Of a stretch of 64,000 bases of DNA, positions 11,378 through 23,352 are shown piece by piece; position 1 is the stretch's first letter, and each line of letters starts with the position of its first letter. The stretch is from Ilex aquifolium. Lineage: Eukaryota; Streptophyta; Magnoliopsida; Aquifoliales; Aquifoliaceae. The translations under genes and the position numbers were made by a program. Where the stretch lies: NCBI GenBank assembly GCA_951799425.1, contig OX637393.1:22175744-22239743 (forward strand), written 5' to 3'. The notes under the pieces were generated by a model. It saw only the letters and a list, made by a program, of their open reading frames with translations. It ran no database searches and had not been told where the DNA came from.

Positions 11378-12427
11378 CCCGCATAGTTTAAATAATATCT
11401 ATGTGGAAGTTATTGAGGGTTGAAACTGTTTATGCTTCGATTGTAATCTTCTTCGTGGAACAGAATTTTGTATCATTGATGAAAAAATCAGTCGTGTCAC
11501 TTATACTGCCCTTTTCCTTGTTTTTTTTTTAGTAATATTATTAGTCTTTGTCAAGCTACAATTCGATTTCCAGTTTTATTAATTTTCATGGCTCATGCTA
11601 AAAAAAAAAAATTCATGGCACAGAATACAGTAACAATCCGTAAACAAATGCATTCTGTCTCACTTTGGTTCTATGTTGTTAATTGTGCTAGCGTAGTCCC
11701 TAAAATTTTTCATCGAGTCTAAATAGTCCAATCGAAAACAACGAATTAAAATTGTTCACGGAAGTGGCACGTTTGTATCGTGTGGTTGGACAAATCTACA
11801 ATTCACATGTTTTTTAACATGACCGAGAAGCTAAAACTACGAATAAAAACTGAACATAGCGAACGAGTAAGTTTGCATAGTTGGGCTCCACAAAAGATTT
11901 CTCTTGTACTCGATGGATTTAATCACTTTTGCATAGAGATTTTAGGCTACTGCTTCTTGTTAGATTTAATTGTCTTGTCTCAACACTTTCTTGGATGATC
12001 ACAATAGACAGAATGAAAACAAGTAAATTAATAATAAAAAGATTAACAAAAGAGAAGAATACTTTTATCAAGCTCAAAGGTTTTTGGGTTACAACATACT
12101 GATGAAATAGTTCCTAAAACTAATCCTGTCTCTAAATCTGGGTTAAAATTACTCCTAAAATGTCAAAGTTGTGTATTTGTTGGGTTTGATCGTGTCTTCT
12201 ACTTATAGTTAATGTTCCTTTTATAGGTTTCTTTCCATCAACGGTTATTCTGGCTCTTTCCAAGCATTTTCCTCTTCAGTTTCTCTCTTGTTTCAACTAT
12301 TACTTTTCAAATTCATGGAGCCCATTTGATGCTAATAAATGTTACCTTTTTAAATTTCAAAATAATGGTTTCATTCCCTCCCTTACAAAAGGTTGTAACT
12401 GGTCCTGAATTTGATCAGGCTGGCTAC
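11378..12427. other. MIF 3' flank and gypsy-like debris, no gene
   Basis: The first 150 bases are a plausible 3' UTR of the MIF-like gene. A short run at about 12370-12410 on the minus strand resembles the end of a gypsy polyprotein, suggesting that the copia element at 12428 landed in an older gypsy copy. Nothing else is recognisable. Confidence 0.4.
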
Positions 12428-14075
12428 TGAAAGGAATCATATAATAAACGTAGCGGAATTTAACAACAATAATAATTTGATTCTTTATACTAAGATATAT
12501 TTATGTTTAATACAAATTGAGAAACATTTGATCTATAGTAAAAATTAAGGGTTAATTTTTGAAGCGTACTTTTAACAATTTTTAAACTTCCTCCAAAATT
12601 TTGAATCTTCAAATCTGAATTTGATCTTTACCCCAAGTCTCACAAACGTTTGACCTCTATCGGTATCCACACGAATCAACAAACTTGAAGGATCTACCTC
12701 AGTCTTTGATAAACTAGTAGAGAGAGAATGAGAGGTGGTTCTTTTTGTGCCAACAAGAAAGTTGTTATATCATGTATCCACCTCTTACATGAAGGTATTT
12801 ATAAAGCCTTAACAGACTCTAATCCTAATTTGGGTCAAGTTGCAATTATCTCATAATTACATATAATCCATTTATTAATCATTAATTATAATAAAGTTCC
12901 TAATTAACTCTTAAGTAAGTTTTCACCCCAATTAACTCTTAATTGGTTTCTCTCCTTATCCTTTAGTTTTCAATCAATTCTATTGTGTGTGACCCTGTAG
13001 ATTCAAGCATACCATGTTGTAGGCAATGGATACTAATTATAAGTATCATCTCAAATTAGAATTCTTTCTAATTTAGCGTGAATTAGAATTCTTTTAATTC
13101 TCCCTTTACGAAGAGCAAATAATATATTTATATTAATTTCGTTCTTCGGCCTTCTACTAATCATGAGTGACACCTAGCAGCAGATCATGATCAACCACTG
13201 AATAGCACAAAGTAGGTTAAGAACTCATTCAGTCTACAGTTGTCATGCAATTCAATCCTTCTATCACACAATGTTCTAATTGAAATACTAGGGTGTGGAA
13301 TTACTATCAAACCCTTAACTCAGTCTTATGTGTTCGACCTTAGAACTATGACTCCTAATGATCAATTAGAAACTCATTTCTAACTTTCATTCTGCCTTGG
13401 CCAAGGACTCCTTGAGTCATATCCTAGAAGATCACATATGACACTCTCCCTTTATTTACTAAGAGTAATAGATTTCATGTTGTACACTCATAAGTCTCCA
13501 TGCATGTCTAACTATGTCCAGCGATACAAATTCAAGTCACATGATTAGTATATGAATATGTTGTATTGCTAAAACATAGAAGTTCATGCATAAGACAACC
13601 ATGATGTCTCAGGTCTAAGGATTAGTTGCATAATTTAACATTGACAGGTATGTAAAGCTCCATATGAAAAATCTATGTTAGTTATGGTCACGTTCAATAT
13701 ACTTGTTCTCTAACAAACACCCACACATCTGCTTCAATGTTCTTATATTAGTGACTTGGACGAGTCGCCTCATATCAAATATGAGTAAACATAATGTATG
13801 TTAGTCTATCCAGATTACATAGTGCCCACCTAGTAATTTCATGATTAGGAATATTTAAGAATTAAGTACTAAGAAGTATAGGTCTCAATTTCTCAATATC
13901 TTGAGAAACTATCTTCTTTAACTTATACGCTATGTACTTTATCATATATGTTAAAATTAAATAAACCAATAACATGATAAATAAACTTGCCCTTTTATTT
14001 AATTAAGTAATGAATGTTGCTAGTACAATCCTAAAATGTCATCTACATGATTGGTCTTAGGGCATACTACTAACA
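12428..14075 (-). repeat. 3' LTR of the copia element
   Basis: The 1648-bp LTR has plus-strand ends TGAAAGGAATC and ACTACTAACA. It is bounded on the right by the PPT complement ATCTCCCACTTGC and is similar throughout to the solo LTR at 8469-10140. Confidence 0.88.
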
Positions 14076-14090
14076 ATCTCCCACTTGCAC
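14076..14090 (-). promoter_or_regulatory. Polypurine tract of the copia element
   Basis: Minus-strand GTGCAAGTGGGAGAT lies immediately before the LTR start TGTTAGTAG, the position and composition of a copia second-strand primer. Confidence 0.75.
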
Positions 14091-14143
14091 TAATACCAAT
14101 CCACCATGGATCTAATACCCATCTTCTCAAGATGTCGTTTTAG

Positions 14144-15758
14144 CTAGTGTATTGTTAATGCTTTCATAAGTGGGTCAGCTACATTATCCAATGATGCAAT
14201 CTTATGGATACACACATCACCTCTTCCAGTGATCTCTCTAATCATGTGATAACGCCGCTCTATGTGTTTGAACTTTTGATGAGACCTCGGTTCCTTTGTT
14301 TGAGTTATTGCGCCATCGTTGTCACAATATAATGATATAGGTGACTCAATGGTAGGAACTACTCCAAGTTCACAAATGAACTTCTTGATCCAAATAGCTT
14401 CTTTGGTAGCCTCTAAGGTAGCAACATACTTAGCCTCAGTAATGCAATCCACTGTAGTATCTTGCTTACAGCTCCTCCAGCTTACTGCTCCACCATTCAA
14501 GATGAATACAAATCCAGAAGTGGATTTTCGATCATTTACATCCGATTGGAAATCTGAATCTGTATAACCATCCACTCGTAGGTCTCCTCCTCCGTATACA
14601 AGAAATGCATCCTTTGTTCTTATCAAGTACTTAAGAATGTTCTTGATTGCATTCTAGTGTTCTAAACCTGGATTAGACTGATATCTGCTTGTAACACTTA
14701 CAACATGACTAATATCAGGTCTAGTACATAGCATAGTAAACATGAGGATGCCTATTGCCGAAATATAAGGGACATTGTTCATGTTATATCTCTTCTGATG
14801 TCTTAGGACTCGTGTCCTTAGAGAGTGACTCCCATGTCTGAAAGGTAAAAATCATTTCTTGGAATTTTGCATGTGAAATCTCATTAACACCTTGTCTATG
14901 TATAAAGATTGGGATAATCCAAGCAACCTTCTAGATCTATCTCTATAGACCTTTATACATAGTATATAGGATGCTTCTCCCAAATCCTTCATGGAGAAAT
15001 CCTTTGAAAGCCACAGTTTGACTGATGAGAGCATTCCAATATCATTTCCAATGAGTAGGATGTCATCTACATAAAGTACTAAGAATGTGATAGCATTCTC
15101 ATTAACCTTTTTGTAAACACATGGTTCATCCATATCTTGGAGAAAACCAAAAGATTTGATTGCCTCATTAAAATGAATGTTCCAACTTCGGGATGCTTGT
15201 TTTAATCCATAAATAGATCTCTGTAACTTGCACACCTTTTGCCCTTTGCCACTGGATATAAAACCTTCTGGCTGAACCATATAAATATCTTCCTCAATAT
15301 TTCCATTAAGGAAAGCGGTTTTAACATCCATTTGCATTATCTCATAGTCATAGTGTGCAGCTATAGCAAGCATAATCCTGATGGATTTTAACATGGCTAC
15401 TGGCGAAAAGGTTTCTTCATAGTCAACTCTTTGTCTTTGTTTGAAACCTTTAGCCACTAGCCTAGCTTTGTAGGTCTCCACCTTTCCATCCAAGCCTATC
15501 TTTATTTTGAAAACCCATTTATAACCTATACAAGGAATTGTATGGGTCCACCAAAGTCCAGACTTGATTGGAGTACATAGAATCCATCTCAGATTTCATG
15601 GCCTCTTGCCATTTTCCTGAGTCGATGTCTAACACCACCTCTATGTAATTACTAGGATCATCTTGATGATTACAGTTACCAAAAAAGAGTTCCTCATCAC
15701 CTTGATGAAGATACCCATATGTTTGAGTTGGCATGGATATTCTAGTAGATTTATGCAA
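14144..15758 (-). pseudogene. Copia reverse transcriptase-RNase H remnant
   Basis: Open blocks 15758-15519, 15493-14852 and 14626-14144 carry the copia RT signature in order: KWQEAMKSEMDSM, YKARLVAKGF, YEETFSPVA, MQMDVKTAFLNG, PEGF, SIYGLKQASRSW, the catalytic LYVDDILL and MKDLGEASYILCIK. The RNase H part gives GYTDSDF, DRKSTSGFVF, SWRSCKQDT, EAKYVA, CDNDGAI, HIERRYHMIRE and ADPLMKAL. The YVDD site is intact. Stops and frame changes separate the blocks (about 15500-15518 and 14640-14850), so no complete protein can be made. Confidence 0.88.
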
Positions 15759-15844
15759 AGCTTGTGTAATACCAGGTTCTACATCGATAGGGCGTTCAAA
15801 CTGATCAGTGATTGTTTGTGGTTCCGTGTATATTTCCTCAAGTT

Positions 15845-17012
15845 CTATCCTTTTTCCTTTGCCTTTTTTTGAATAAACTCTTTTTCATGAAAAGTAGCAA
15901 ACTTGCTAACAAACACTTTTTGTTCACTAGGAAGATAGAAATAATATCCTAAAGATTCTTTAGGATATCCCACAAACCTACACCTTTCAGTCCTAGCATT
16001 CAACTTGTCCACATCATGTTTCTTAACATGTGCAGGATAATCCAAAATCTTAACATGTTTAAGACTTGACTTCTTTCCATACCATATCTCATACAGTGTC
16101 TTAGGAATAGATTTGAAAGGTACCCTATTTAGGAGATATGCAGCAGTCTTTAGGGCATATTACCAAAAGGAGATAGATAAGTCTATGTAACTCATCATAG
16201 ATCGACCATATATAATAATGTTCGATTTCTCCTTTTAGAGACACTATTAAGTTGCGGTGTTGCAGGAGGAGTCCACTGTGATAGAATGCCATTTTCCTTA
16301 AGATGATCCAAAAATTCAGCAATTAAGTATTCACCTCCTCAATTTGATCGAAAAGTTTTAATACTTTTGCCAGTTTATTTTTCTACTTCATATCTAAATT
16401 CCTTGAACTTTTCAAAAGCTTCAGATTTGTACTTCATTAAGTATACATAACCTAACCATGAATGGTCATCAGTGAAGGTTATTAGTATGATTAACCACCT
16501 CTGGCTACTGAACTTATTGGTCCATATACAACGCTATGTATTAATCCTAAAATATTTGCAGCTCTTTTACCATGTCCTACAATTGGTGTTTTGGTCATTT
16601 TACCCATGATACAAGATTCACATGTTGGATAAGCTTTATAAGCCCATGGACCTAATTGTCCATCATTAATCAACTTGTGAATCCTATCTTCACTAATATG
16701 ACCTAATCTGAGGTGCCACATATAGTTAGGATTCTGATAATCTCTAGGCCTTTTATGAGTGACGACATTCATATCAATATGCTCAATATTATTTAGATTG
16801 CCATCCATATTTAAGAAATAAAGACCATTTAAAAATATGCCAGAACCAATCAAATTGGAATTTAAAGTAAAAGAACAAACGTTTTTCTCAAAAACAAATC
16901 TATAACCATCCTTACATAATGATGAAATCGAAATAATGTTCCTAACTACATTAGGCATAAATAAACAGTCCCTAAGATCTAAAATAATTCTAGATGGCAA
17001 GGCAAGTAGCAA
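15845..17012 (-). pseudogene. Copia integrase remnant
   Basis: The 17012-16491 block contains the GAG-pre-integrase region: MWHLRLGHISEDRIHKL, then CESCIMGKMTKTP as the zinc-binding HHCC part, ending in LGLIHSVVYGPIS where the first catalytic Asp of the DDE core would be expected. The 16322-16125 and 16045-15845 blocks match the core C-terminus and the region after it (HVKKHDVDKLNARTERCRFVGYPKES, FYLPSEQKVFVSKFATFHEKEF). Several frame breaks lie between them. Confidence 0.8.
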
Positions 17013-17290
17013 GTCTCCACAACTAATGCAACAACGCTTGCTCCATTTCCCACTCCGAGGGACACTACTCCTCTATTTAGCCTTCTACTTTCCTTTAGTT
17101 CCTACAATGAATTGCATATATGAGAACTAGCATCGGTATCTAATACCCAGTTTAAAGTAGAACTAATTGAAAAATTAGTTTCAATAAAGAGTATATCTGA
17201 CATACCTTCTGAAGGTTTGTCCTTAATGGATGCAAGATACTCTAGACAATTTCTCTTCCAAGACAAGTAGTAGTTAACATGTTAACAAGC

Positions 17291-17870
17291 TCAGGCAAAG
17301 TGGACTCTAATTTGTTCATGTTGAAGTTCAAAACAAACTGCCCAAAAGAATCTGGGAGAGATTGCAAAAACTATATTATTAGATAGATCTGCATTAAGGT
17401 TTACACCAAGCTTCTCTAATTGCTCAATGTAATTGATCATCTTGAGCCCATGCTCATGTACAGATGATCCCTCAAACATGCGAGCCCAGAACAATTCCTT
17501 GAACACATCATACCTAGCCATATAACTTTGTTCACCATACAACTCTTGCAGGTGAAGCATAATAGACTATGAGCTATCAATTTCTTCATGTTGTCTCTAT
17601 AGCTCATTGGACATGGATGCTAGCATGGAACATTTATAAAGCGTATCATCCTCTTTCCATTTGGTACATGTCTCCTTTTTTTCCTCAGAGACATTCTCTG
17701 GGAGAGATCCCGATAGTGGACTATCAAGAACATATGCAATTTTTTTGGAAATGAGAATGGTTTTCAAGTTTCACTTCCAGTCTAGGAAGTTAGGGTCTGT
17801 CAAACGATTGGTGTCAATAATTCTGGATAAGGGGTTATTGCTAGCCGTGGTGATCTAGAAAAATAAAACA
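17291..17870 (-). pseudogene. Copia gag remnant
   Basis: The minus strand reads NRLTDPNFLDWK, a TGA stop, NLKTILISKKIAYVLD, then KWKEDDTLYKCSMLASMSNEL with TAG stops, and MLHLQELYGEQSYMARYDVFKELF with MIEGSSVHEHGLKM-like spacing (here MFEGSSVHEHGLKMINYIEQLEKLG). This is the UBN2/copia gag pattern. At least three stops interrupt it, and the zinc-knuckle part to the left is lost or unreadable. Confidence 0.8.
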
Positions 17871-17879
17871 TCTATATTA

Positions 17880-18360
17880 GTAATTTCATTTTAAACCATT
17901 AGATTGGGTCTTTAAATCATAATGGTACCTCCCACTATTTCTCAAATCCATACACCCTCCTATGGAATTTGAAATTTTTTTATTCCTAGTGAAGATTGGG
18001 GTCCCATCTTAAATTAATATAACCTCACATAATAGCATATTGATTATACTAATTCTTCATGATTAGGTAACTCTTACCTAATGCATCTTATGCAAATTCG
18101 AATCATCCTTTGGTCTCTAGAATAAATGAACCTCACATAATAGTATCTTGGCCCATTTACCATAGTTAAGTCATACACACCATTTGTATAAGTGTAGTCA
18201 TTTATGACCAATAAACCTCTCACATAATAGTATCTTCGAACTTACTAGTATCCTACCTCATGGCATCATATGCTTGAATAAGATACCAAGGATTTTAAAA
18301 TTGGAATAGTCCCTACATATCTGCAGCCGAGTAATTGTACAACTTGGGAAAATTAAAACT
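17880..18360 (-). other. Copia 5' leader with repeated CACATAATAG words
   Basis: The segment to the right of gag contains four to five copies of CTCACATAATAG(T/C)AT at irregular spacing (about 18027, 18132 and 18217) and no open frame. Its position between gag and the lost LTR suggests the untranslated leader. Confidence 0.5.
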
Positions 18361-18379
18361 TTATTAAAAAAAAAAGGGC

Positions 18380-20834
18380 AAAATGATAATTAGCCGTTGG
18401 GTTGAAAACATAAATTTTTCTAAAACTCAGATGACGAAACGGATCTCATAGTTAGATTCGTATCACGAAATCTAGCTACCTTATCAATTTTCATTGAATT
18501 GTGAGATAGTCAAATTTTTTGCATTTTACGAGGCGATCAGGTGTCGCACGACTAAAATAAACGCGATCAAATTTTATTCGTGGGATCCGAGAAATAATTT
18601 AAATTTAGGTCAATAAAAATGTGCTAAACTTAACCTGGGACGAGATTTAATTAATTCAAGATAAAATTTGATCAGAAAAAGGGGGACGTGTGATGAAAAG
18701 AGAGAGAAAGGGAAGAGAGGAAGAAAAAGAAAAAGAGAAAAGTCTAATTCCTCACCTTTTTCCTTTGATCTATGTGATCCGACCGTCAAATTTCTTTAAA
18801 CCAAGAACTAAAGTTGTTTTACGCGACGAGACCTACAAAACTATACCAAAGATCGTGAGTTTCACCACAATCTCAAAGATGGAATTTTTGGGATCAAGCT
18901 TGGGAGGCTTGATTTTAGACGTTTGGAGCTTCCAATACGCGGATATACGCTAGAAGAGGTAGGGTTACTTTCGTAACTAGGTTTATTTCCAATTTAGGGT
19001 TGTATACGAAATGGGTAAGATGATTAGAGATGAATTCTATTGTATAGCATACACCTAGTGTAGGTTGATATGAAAAATGGGTATGAGAGTATGTCTAAAC
19101 CAATTCTTGTATGATTTGGGTTTGATGAAATTGTTTGGTTTGGAATTTCATGAAGGATGTGTTGTTTGGGCATACTATGTGTTTATATTTGTGCCTTATA
19201 GGTGTTTGATAAAATGCATATGTATGATTAAGTGTGTTATTTGAATTGAATGTGTTGTAACATGCTTAGTGATGTATGAAATGTTAATATATGCTTCATG
19301 ATATAATTGACATTTGAGGAATTGAAAATGTTTGTGGGAAATGAATATGTTCATTATATGCCTTGAGATATAATGAGCATGTGGTATGAATTGCAATTAC
19401 ACAATTGATTGCATAATGACATGAAATGTAATTGTACATTACATTTACATATGCACACGTAGCATCACATTCATGGACATTCGACATGAGTGTGGGTGTG
19501 TGTGCATATTTTTAATAAAACACCATCCTTGGTGGGTTACATAGGCTCGGGAAAGTTGGACCTAGGTTTGACTGAGTTGCACAGGCTGTATTGAAAATAT
19601 GTGTCGGGGTTAGCAAGAAGGACTAGATTTTCCCTCGGTTGCAAGACCCGGTAATTTCAGATACACACTCTCATTCGTATTGAGTCCATAAAGTGTGTCA
19701 GTGTACATGAAATCGTTGGTGGAAGTCCATAGATACTGTATCGGTTGGGTACCCGTTGGTGGAAATCCATAAATACCTATCCCAAGAAGGACACAAGATT
19801 TTTATAAAATGGCCATTGGATGTCTAACATCGACGACAGGAACTTGGAATGCCCAAATGCATACGCATGACATGACATGCGTTATTGGAGTCGGTGGAGG
19901 GCTAGGGTTTACATTGCATGCGTGGGTTTCATCTCATGACATGACATGAAATTATAGCATTCCTGTATGGCATGAATGTATTGGAATGAATGCTTGTTGG
20001 AATGATTTGCATATGACATTTCAGATGCATCTGGGTTGGGGAGTAACCTTCTTAGGAGATACCCTATTGAACGTGGCTCACCCTTTATGAGGACATATTT
20101 CAGGTGCTGGACAAACCTCAGCAGACGGCCCTCAGTTCGGCCTGTGTTGAAGAAAGAGTCGGGTTGTACTTCTTAGATTACATGTTGTAATTTCATGTAT
20201 ACTTTGTTTTAGGCCTTGTATTAATCTTGTACAAAACTTGTATTTTGACTAAGGCATGTAATGGGACATTATTCTTTTGTAAAAAAATTGACTGGAAAGG
20301 GTATTGTAAGAGTTGGGTGGCTAAAAGTTGAGTTTTTGATGAATTTGGGGATATTTGGGCTCCAGGTACCTGGCATTTCGAGAGCTCAGGTACCGATACC
20401 TAGACACACAGGTACTAGTACCCAAACTCACAGGTTCTGGTGCCCCGATGGATAGTGGACTCAAGTGCCGGTACTTATGCCCACAAGTACCGGTACTTCG
20501 CAGACAGTAGGCCCAGGAACCGGTACCAATGATTACAGGTACCGGTACCTGACAAACAACAGGCTTAGGTACTGGTACCATTTATCCATGGTACCGGTAC
20601 CTCTTACAAAAACTTGAAAATTTTGAAATATGACAGTGTTGAGCCTTCACATCTTGAGCGCACTTCTATGGATGACGTAAATGGATAATAAGAAGCATAT
20701 ATTCTAGGATGTGGACCTTGAAATGGTCATATGGTTAATATGTGTACATGTTATATGTTGGGTAGTGCTCCCGTACAAAAGAGACTCTGCCTAAATTCTG
20801 TTTGGGTTATGATCCCAGTGAATGGGGTTTAACA
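18380..20834 (+). repeat. Tekay/Del-type gypsy LTR with PBS, sense
   Basis: The right end is well placed: TTTAACA at 20834 is followed by ACA and TGGTATCAGG, which matches an initiator-Met tRNA primer-binding site. The body holds long GC-poor tracts, a region around 20040-20110 that reads like the R-region of Tekay/Del LTRs (CGTGGCTCACCC, CAGGTGCTGGACAAACC) and T-rich stretches with possible polyadenylation signals. The left end is not resolved; the change from copia leader occurs near 18370-18390. Only about 57 bp of internal sequence follows before a solo LTR interrupts it. Confidence 0.6.
20360..20605. repeat. GGTACCGGTACC palindrome array
   Basis: About a dozen exact or near copies of GGTACCGGTACC/AGTACCGGTACT occur in 245 bp, spaced by roughly 20-40 bp with words such as CAGG and ACAGGTACC between them. 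They lie in the 3' quarter of the LTR, before the PBS. Related TACCGGTA words recur at 42955-43065. Confidence 0.8.
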
Positions 20835-20837
20835 ACA

Positions 20838-20848
20838 TGGTATCAGGT
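20838..20848 (+). promoter_or_regulatory. Primer-binding site, tRNA-iMet type
   Basis: TGGTATCAGG starts 3 bp after the LTR terminus TTTAACA. It matches the usual plant TGGTATCAGAGC site except at its 3' part. Confidence 0.6.
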
Positions 20849-20891
20849 TATACGGTACTCACGGGTATTTTCACTGGTTGATGGGTGATCA

Positions 20892-22965
20892 TGTAAACCC
20901 CCACATTCTTATCTTGATATAGCAACGTAATTATTTTTGAAATGCTAATATATGTGATGATGTATGCATGAACTATGTGGATTGTAAGATTAGAAATAAA
21001 AAAGTTAAGCGAGGTAATAGGGTATGAATTGAAAGTTAGGAAGTATTCCGGAGTTCAAACACATTTTAGATAAAATTTAGATAGTAAGAAATTTGACACT
21101 ACCTTATTATTTTAGCTATAACTCTTTACTCCTAACTCCGATTGATCTGATTTTTGGATAGTAGAAACTAGACTTCAAGTAGTACAAAAGTGTATTTCAC
21201 GAAAATTTTCTGAATCGGCTTCTAAATAGGTCAAAATCGATCTGGAAGTTGAGGGTATACTGTCACCCGCGTCCGGACGAGAATAGACACGCGTCAGGAC
21301 GCGTGTCGTAGAAAGTTGGGCAAGAAACACGTGTCCGGATACAAAAAAACACGCGTCCGGACGCACCAACCCGGGGGCTTCACGTCCCAGACTTGTTTTG
21401 GGTGTTTTCTCTAATTTTCACCCCATTTCATCCATTCTAATCACTAGAGAGCCTTGGAGAATAAGAAGGAAGGAGAAAAAAAAAGAGATTAAAGTGTTGA
21501 TTCAAGTTGGGAAATATCAAATTTTTTAGTTCTTCACACAAAAGCTAAGGAAGCAAGGTAGAGGTTTCTTCTCACTCTTGTTCATTGAGGTTAGAGTTTA
21601 TATATATGTATGGTTTGACTCTTAATCCTATATATATGCTATGAAATCATTATTTCTTGATACTCTTGCAAATATTACCATGTTTTGAAGGAAGCTATGG
21701 TTGGATAGCCATGAAATCTTCTTCTTGTCTTGAAAACCCTAGTTTTCAAGAAAAATGGGTTTTTTCTCTTAATATTCATTTGTTCTTGATTTTAAAACTC
21801 TAGTGCTTTGTATTGAACAATAAAATGGTATTTTTGATGATCTCTTGCATATTTTCTTAAATTGTTCTATTTGAATAATACATGTAAAATTTGAGGATTT
21901 TTGAATTTGCTTGTGATTTGAGGAAATGGGTTGGTATTATATCTCTTGTGGATGTTTGGATGACCATGGGTGGCCGTTGACTGGGTATCGTAGAGTGGGT
22001 AGATGTGTTTCTTACTCCGTGCGGGTTTGAATTTTTCCTACCACTCGTAGTGGGATTGGTGCCTTGTGAGGACCAAACCACTATTCGCTCACGTGGTACC
22101 AAGGCTGAGGGTTTATATACTATTCATGGGTTGGATTCGTTATTGCCAATGCGTTGGTATACGCCCTTCCTAAAGTTGGATATCCTTGCGAGGATTGAGT
22201 GTGTGTGTGTGGGCCAGGATATTCTCGATATGTTTATTCATGCGATGTCATACATCATACCTGAGATACAGATACAAGTTGTGGGTTGAGATACATTGTG
22301 GGCTATTGTTTATTGTGCAAATGGTTGGTTATGATTTATTGTGGAATTGAGTTTATTGTGGAAATGGTTATGGAGGAAATGGTAACTTGTTGGAATGGTT
22401 ATTTTTGGGAATTGGTTTTATTTTTTCATTAAATTATTGTTATTGTGTAAACTTGAGATCCACTGAAATGTCCCTGTTTTTCTTCAAAAGCTATATATGA
22501 TATTTGTAAAATGAGACCGAATGTTTTATATGCTTTTGAAACCTTGTTCGAGTTTGAGAGGATTTTCCTACAGAGCTTAGTGCTCACCCCTTACAAATAA
22601 TATCTTTTTCAGATTATGGTCTAGAGGAGGAGCTCAGAGTTGATGAGCCGGTACATTGGGAAGCTCCAATAGATGAGAACGTGGATCTTGAGGTGGACGT
22701 TTAGAGCTATATTCTCTTATGTTCTAGACTAGGAAATTCATTTTGAGACAATGTGAAGTCTAATATTTTTCGTTATTCCGCTGCAAGATAATAGTTAATT
22801 TTTGGGATGTAATTGCCATAATTAGACATATTCTTTTGGATGATGTTGTATATATTGTGGATGATAAATAAAATTATCTTTAGTTATGAAGTTCATTTAG
22901 TTTCTTTCATGGTGTGAATGGTTTTAGATAGTAATGCCGTCCAAGGGGAATTTTGGGGTGTTACA
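20892..22965 (-). mobile_element. Solo Tekay-type LTR, antisense, perfect TSD
   Basis: The 2074-bp sequence starts TGTAAACCCCCACA and ends GGGGTGTTACA on the plus strand; the minus-strand start TGTAACACCCC is typical of Tekay/Del LTRs. Exact 5-bp duplications GATCA flank it (20887-20891 and 22966-22970). It contains a CGTCCGGACG palindrome cluster at 21262-21366. The same family appears in reverse at 23353-25613. Confidence 0.92.
21262..21366. repeat. CGTCCGGACG palindrome pairs in solo LTR
   Basis: Two pairs of TCCGGA-centred words, each pair spaced 22 bp centre to centre, are separated by a short spacer. Several are extended to ACGCGTCCGGACGC. The matching segment of the opposite LTR is at about 25012-25110. 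Confidence 0.75.
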
Positions 22966-23352
22966 GATCAATGTGTTGAGAAGAGACCCCCGAATATTGG
23001 TGTGTCACACTAATCACGCTCAAAAACCCTTAATAAACTTACAATGACGGAAGACACGATAAAACAATCATAATGTCTCTTCGTTACAACTTAATATCTT
23101 GTCGAGGGGTTTCTAGACGTCTTATTGTCTCATCATACAAACATGCATCTCATATACATTAAAAATTAACTCTTGCCATATATTATACTCCCACTAGTCC
23201 ATTTGAGAAAAATAATTTTAACATTTAAAATTAGGGGTGTGAAAATATAAATATATTAAATTGAATCATCAAAAATATGATTCAATAAATTAATTAAAAT
23301 TTTTTTAAATAAAATATGGACATATAACTATTAATAGCTAATTGAGACTTTT
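22966..23352. other. Spacer between two inverted solo LTRs
   Basis: AT-rich, with no gene and no clear domain. It ends CTTTT, one copy of the TSD of the next LTR. It is the host sequence of both insertions and continues after 25613. Confidence 0.6.

Larger units (their letters stand above)
12428..18360 (-). mobile_element. Ty1/copia retrotransposon, antisense, 5' LTR lost
   Basis: In minus orientation the order is leader (18360-17880), gag (17870-17291), integrase (17012-15845), RT-RNase H (15758-14144), PPT (14090-14076) and 3' LTR (14075-12428). This is the copia order, with integrase before RT. The 5' LTR and PBS are not found; to the right the sequence changes to a Tekay-type LTR near 18380. 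Many stops and frameshifts make it non-functional. Confidence 0.88.

Noticed and set aside
18690-18953. 87-codon plus ORF with a charged N-terminus
   Set aside because: Lies inside a Tekay-type LTR, starts in a purine-rich run and has no family pattern.
20360-20605. Possible CRISPR-like array because of regular short repeats
   Set aside because: Repeats are 10-12-bp palindromes with irregular short spacers in a plant LTR; no cas genes, and the host is a eukaryote.
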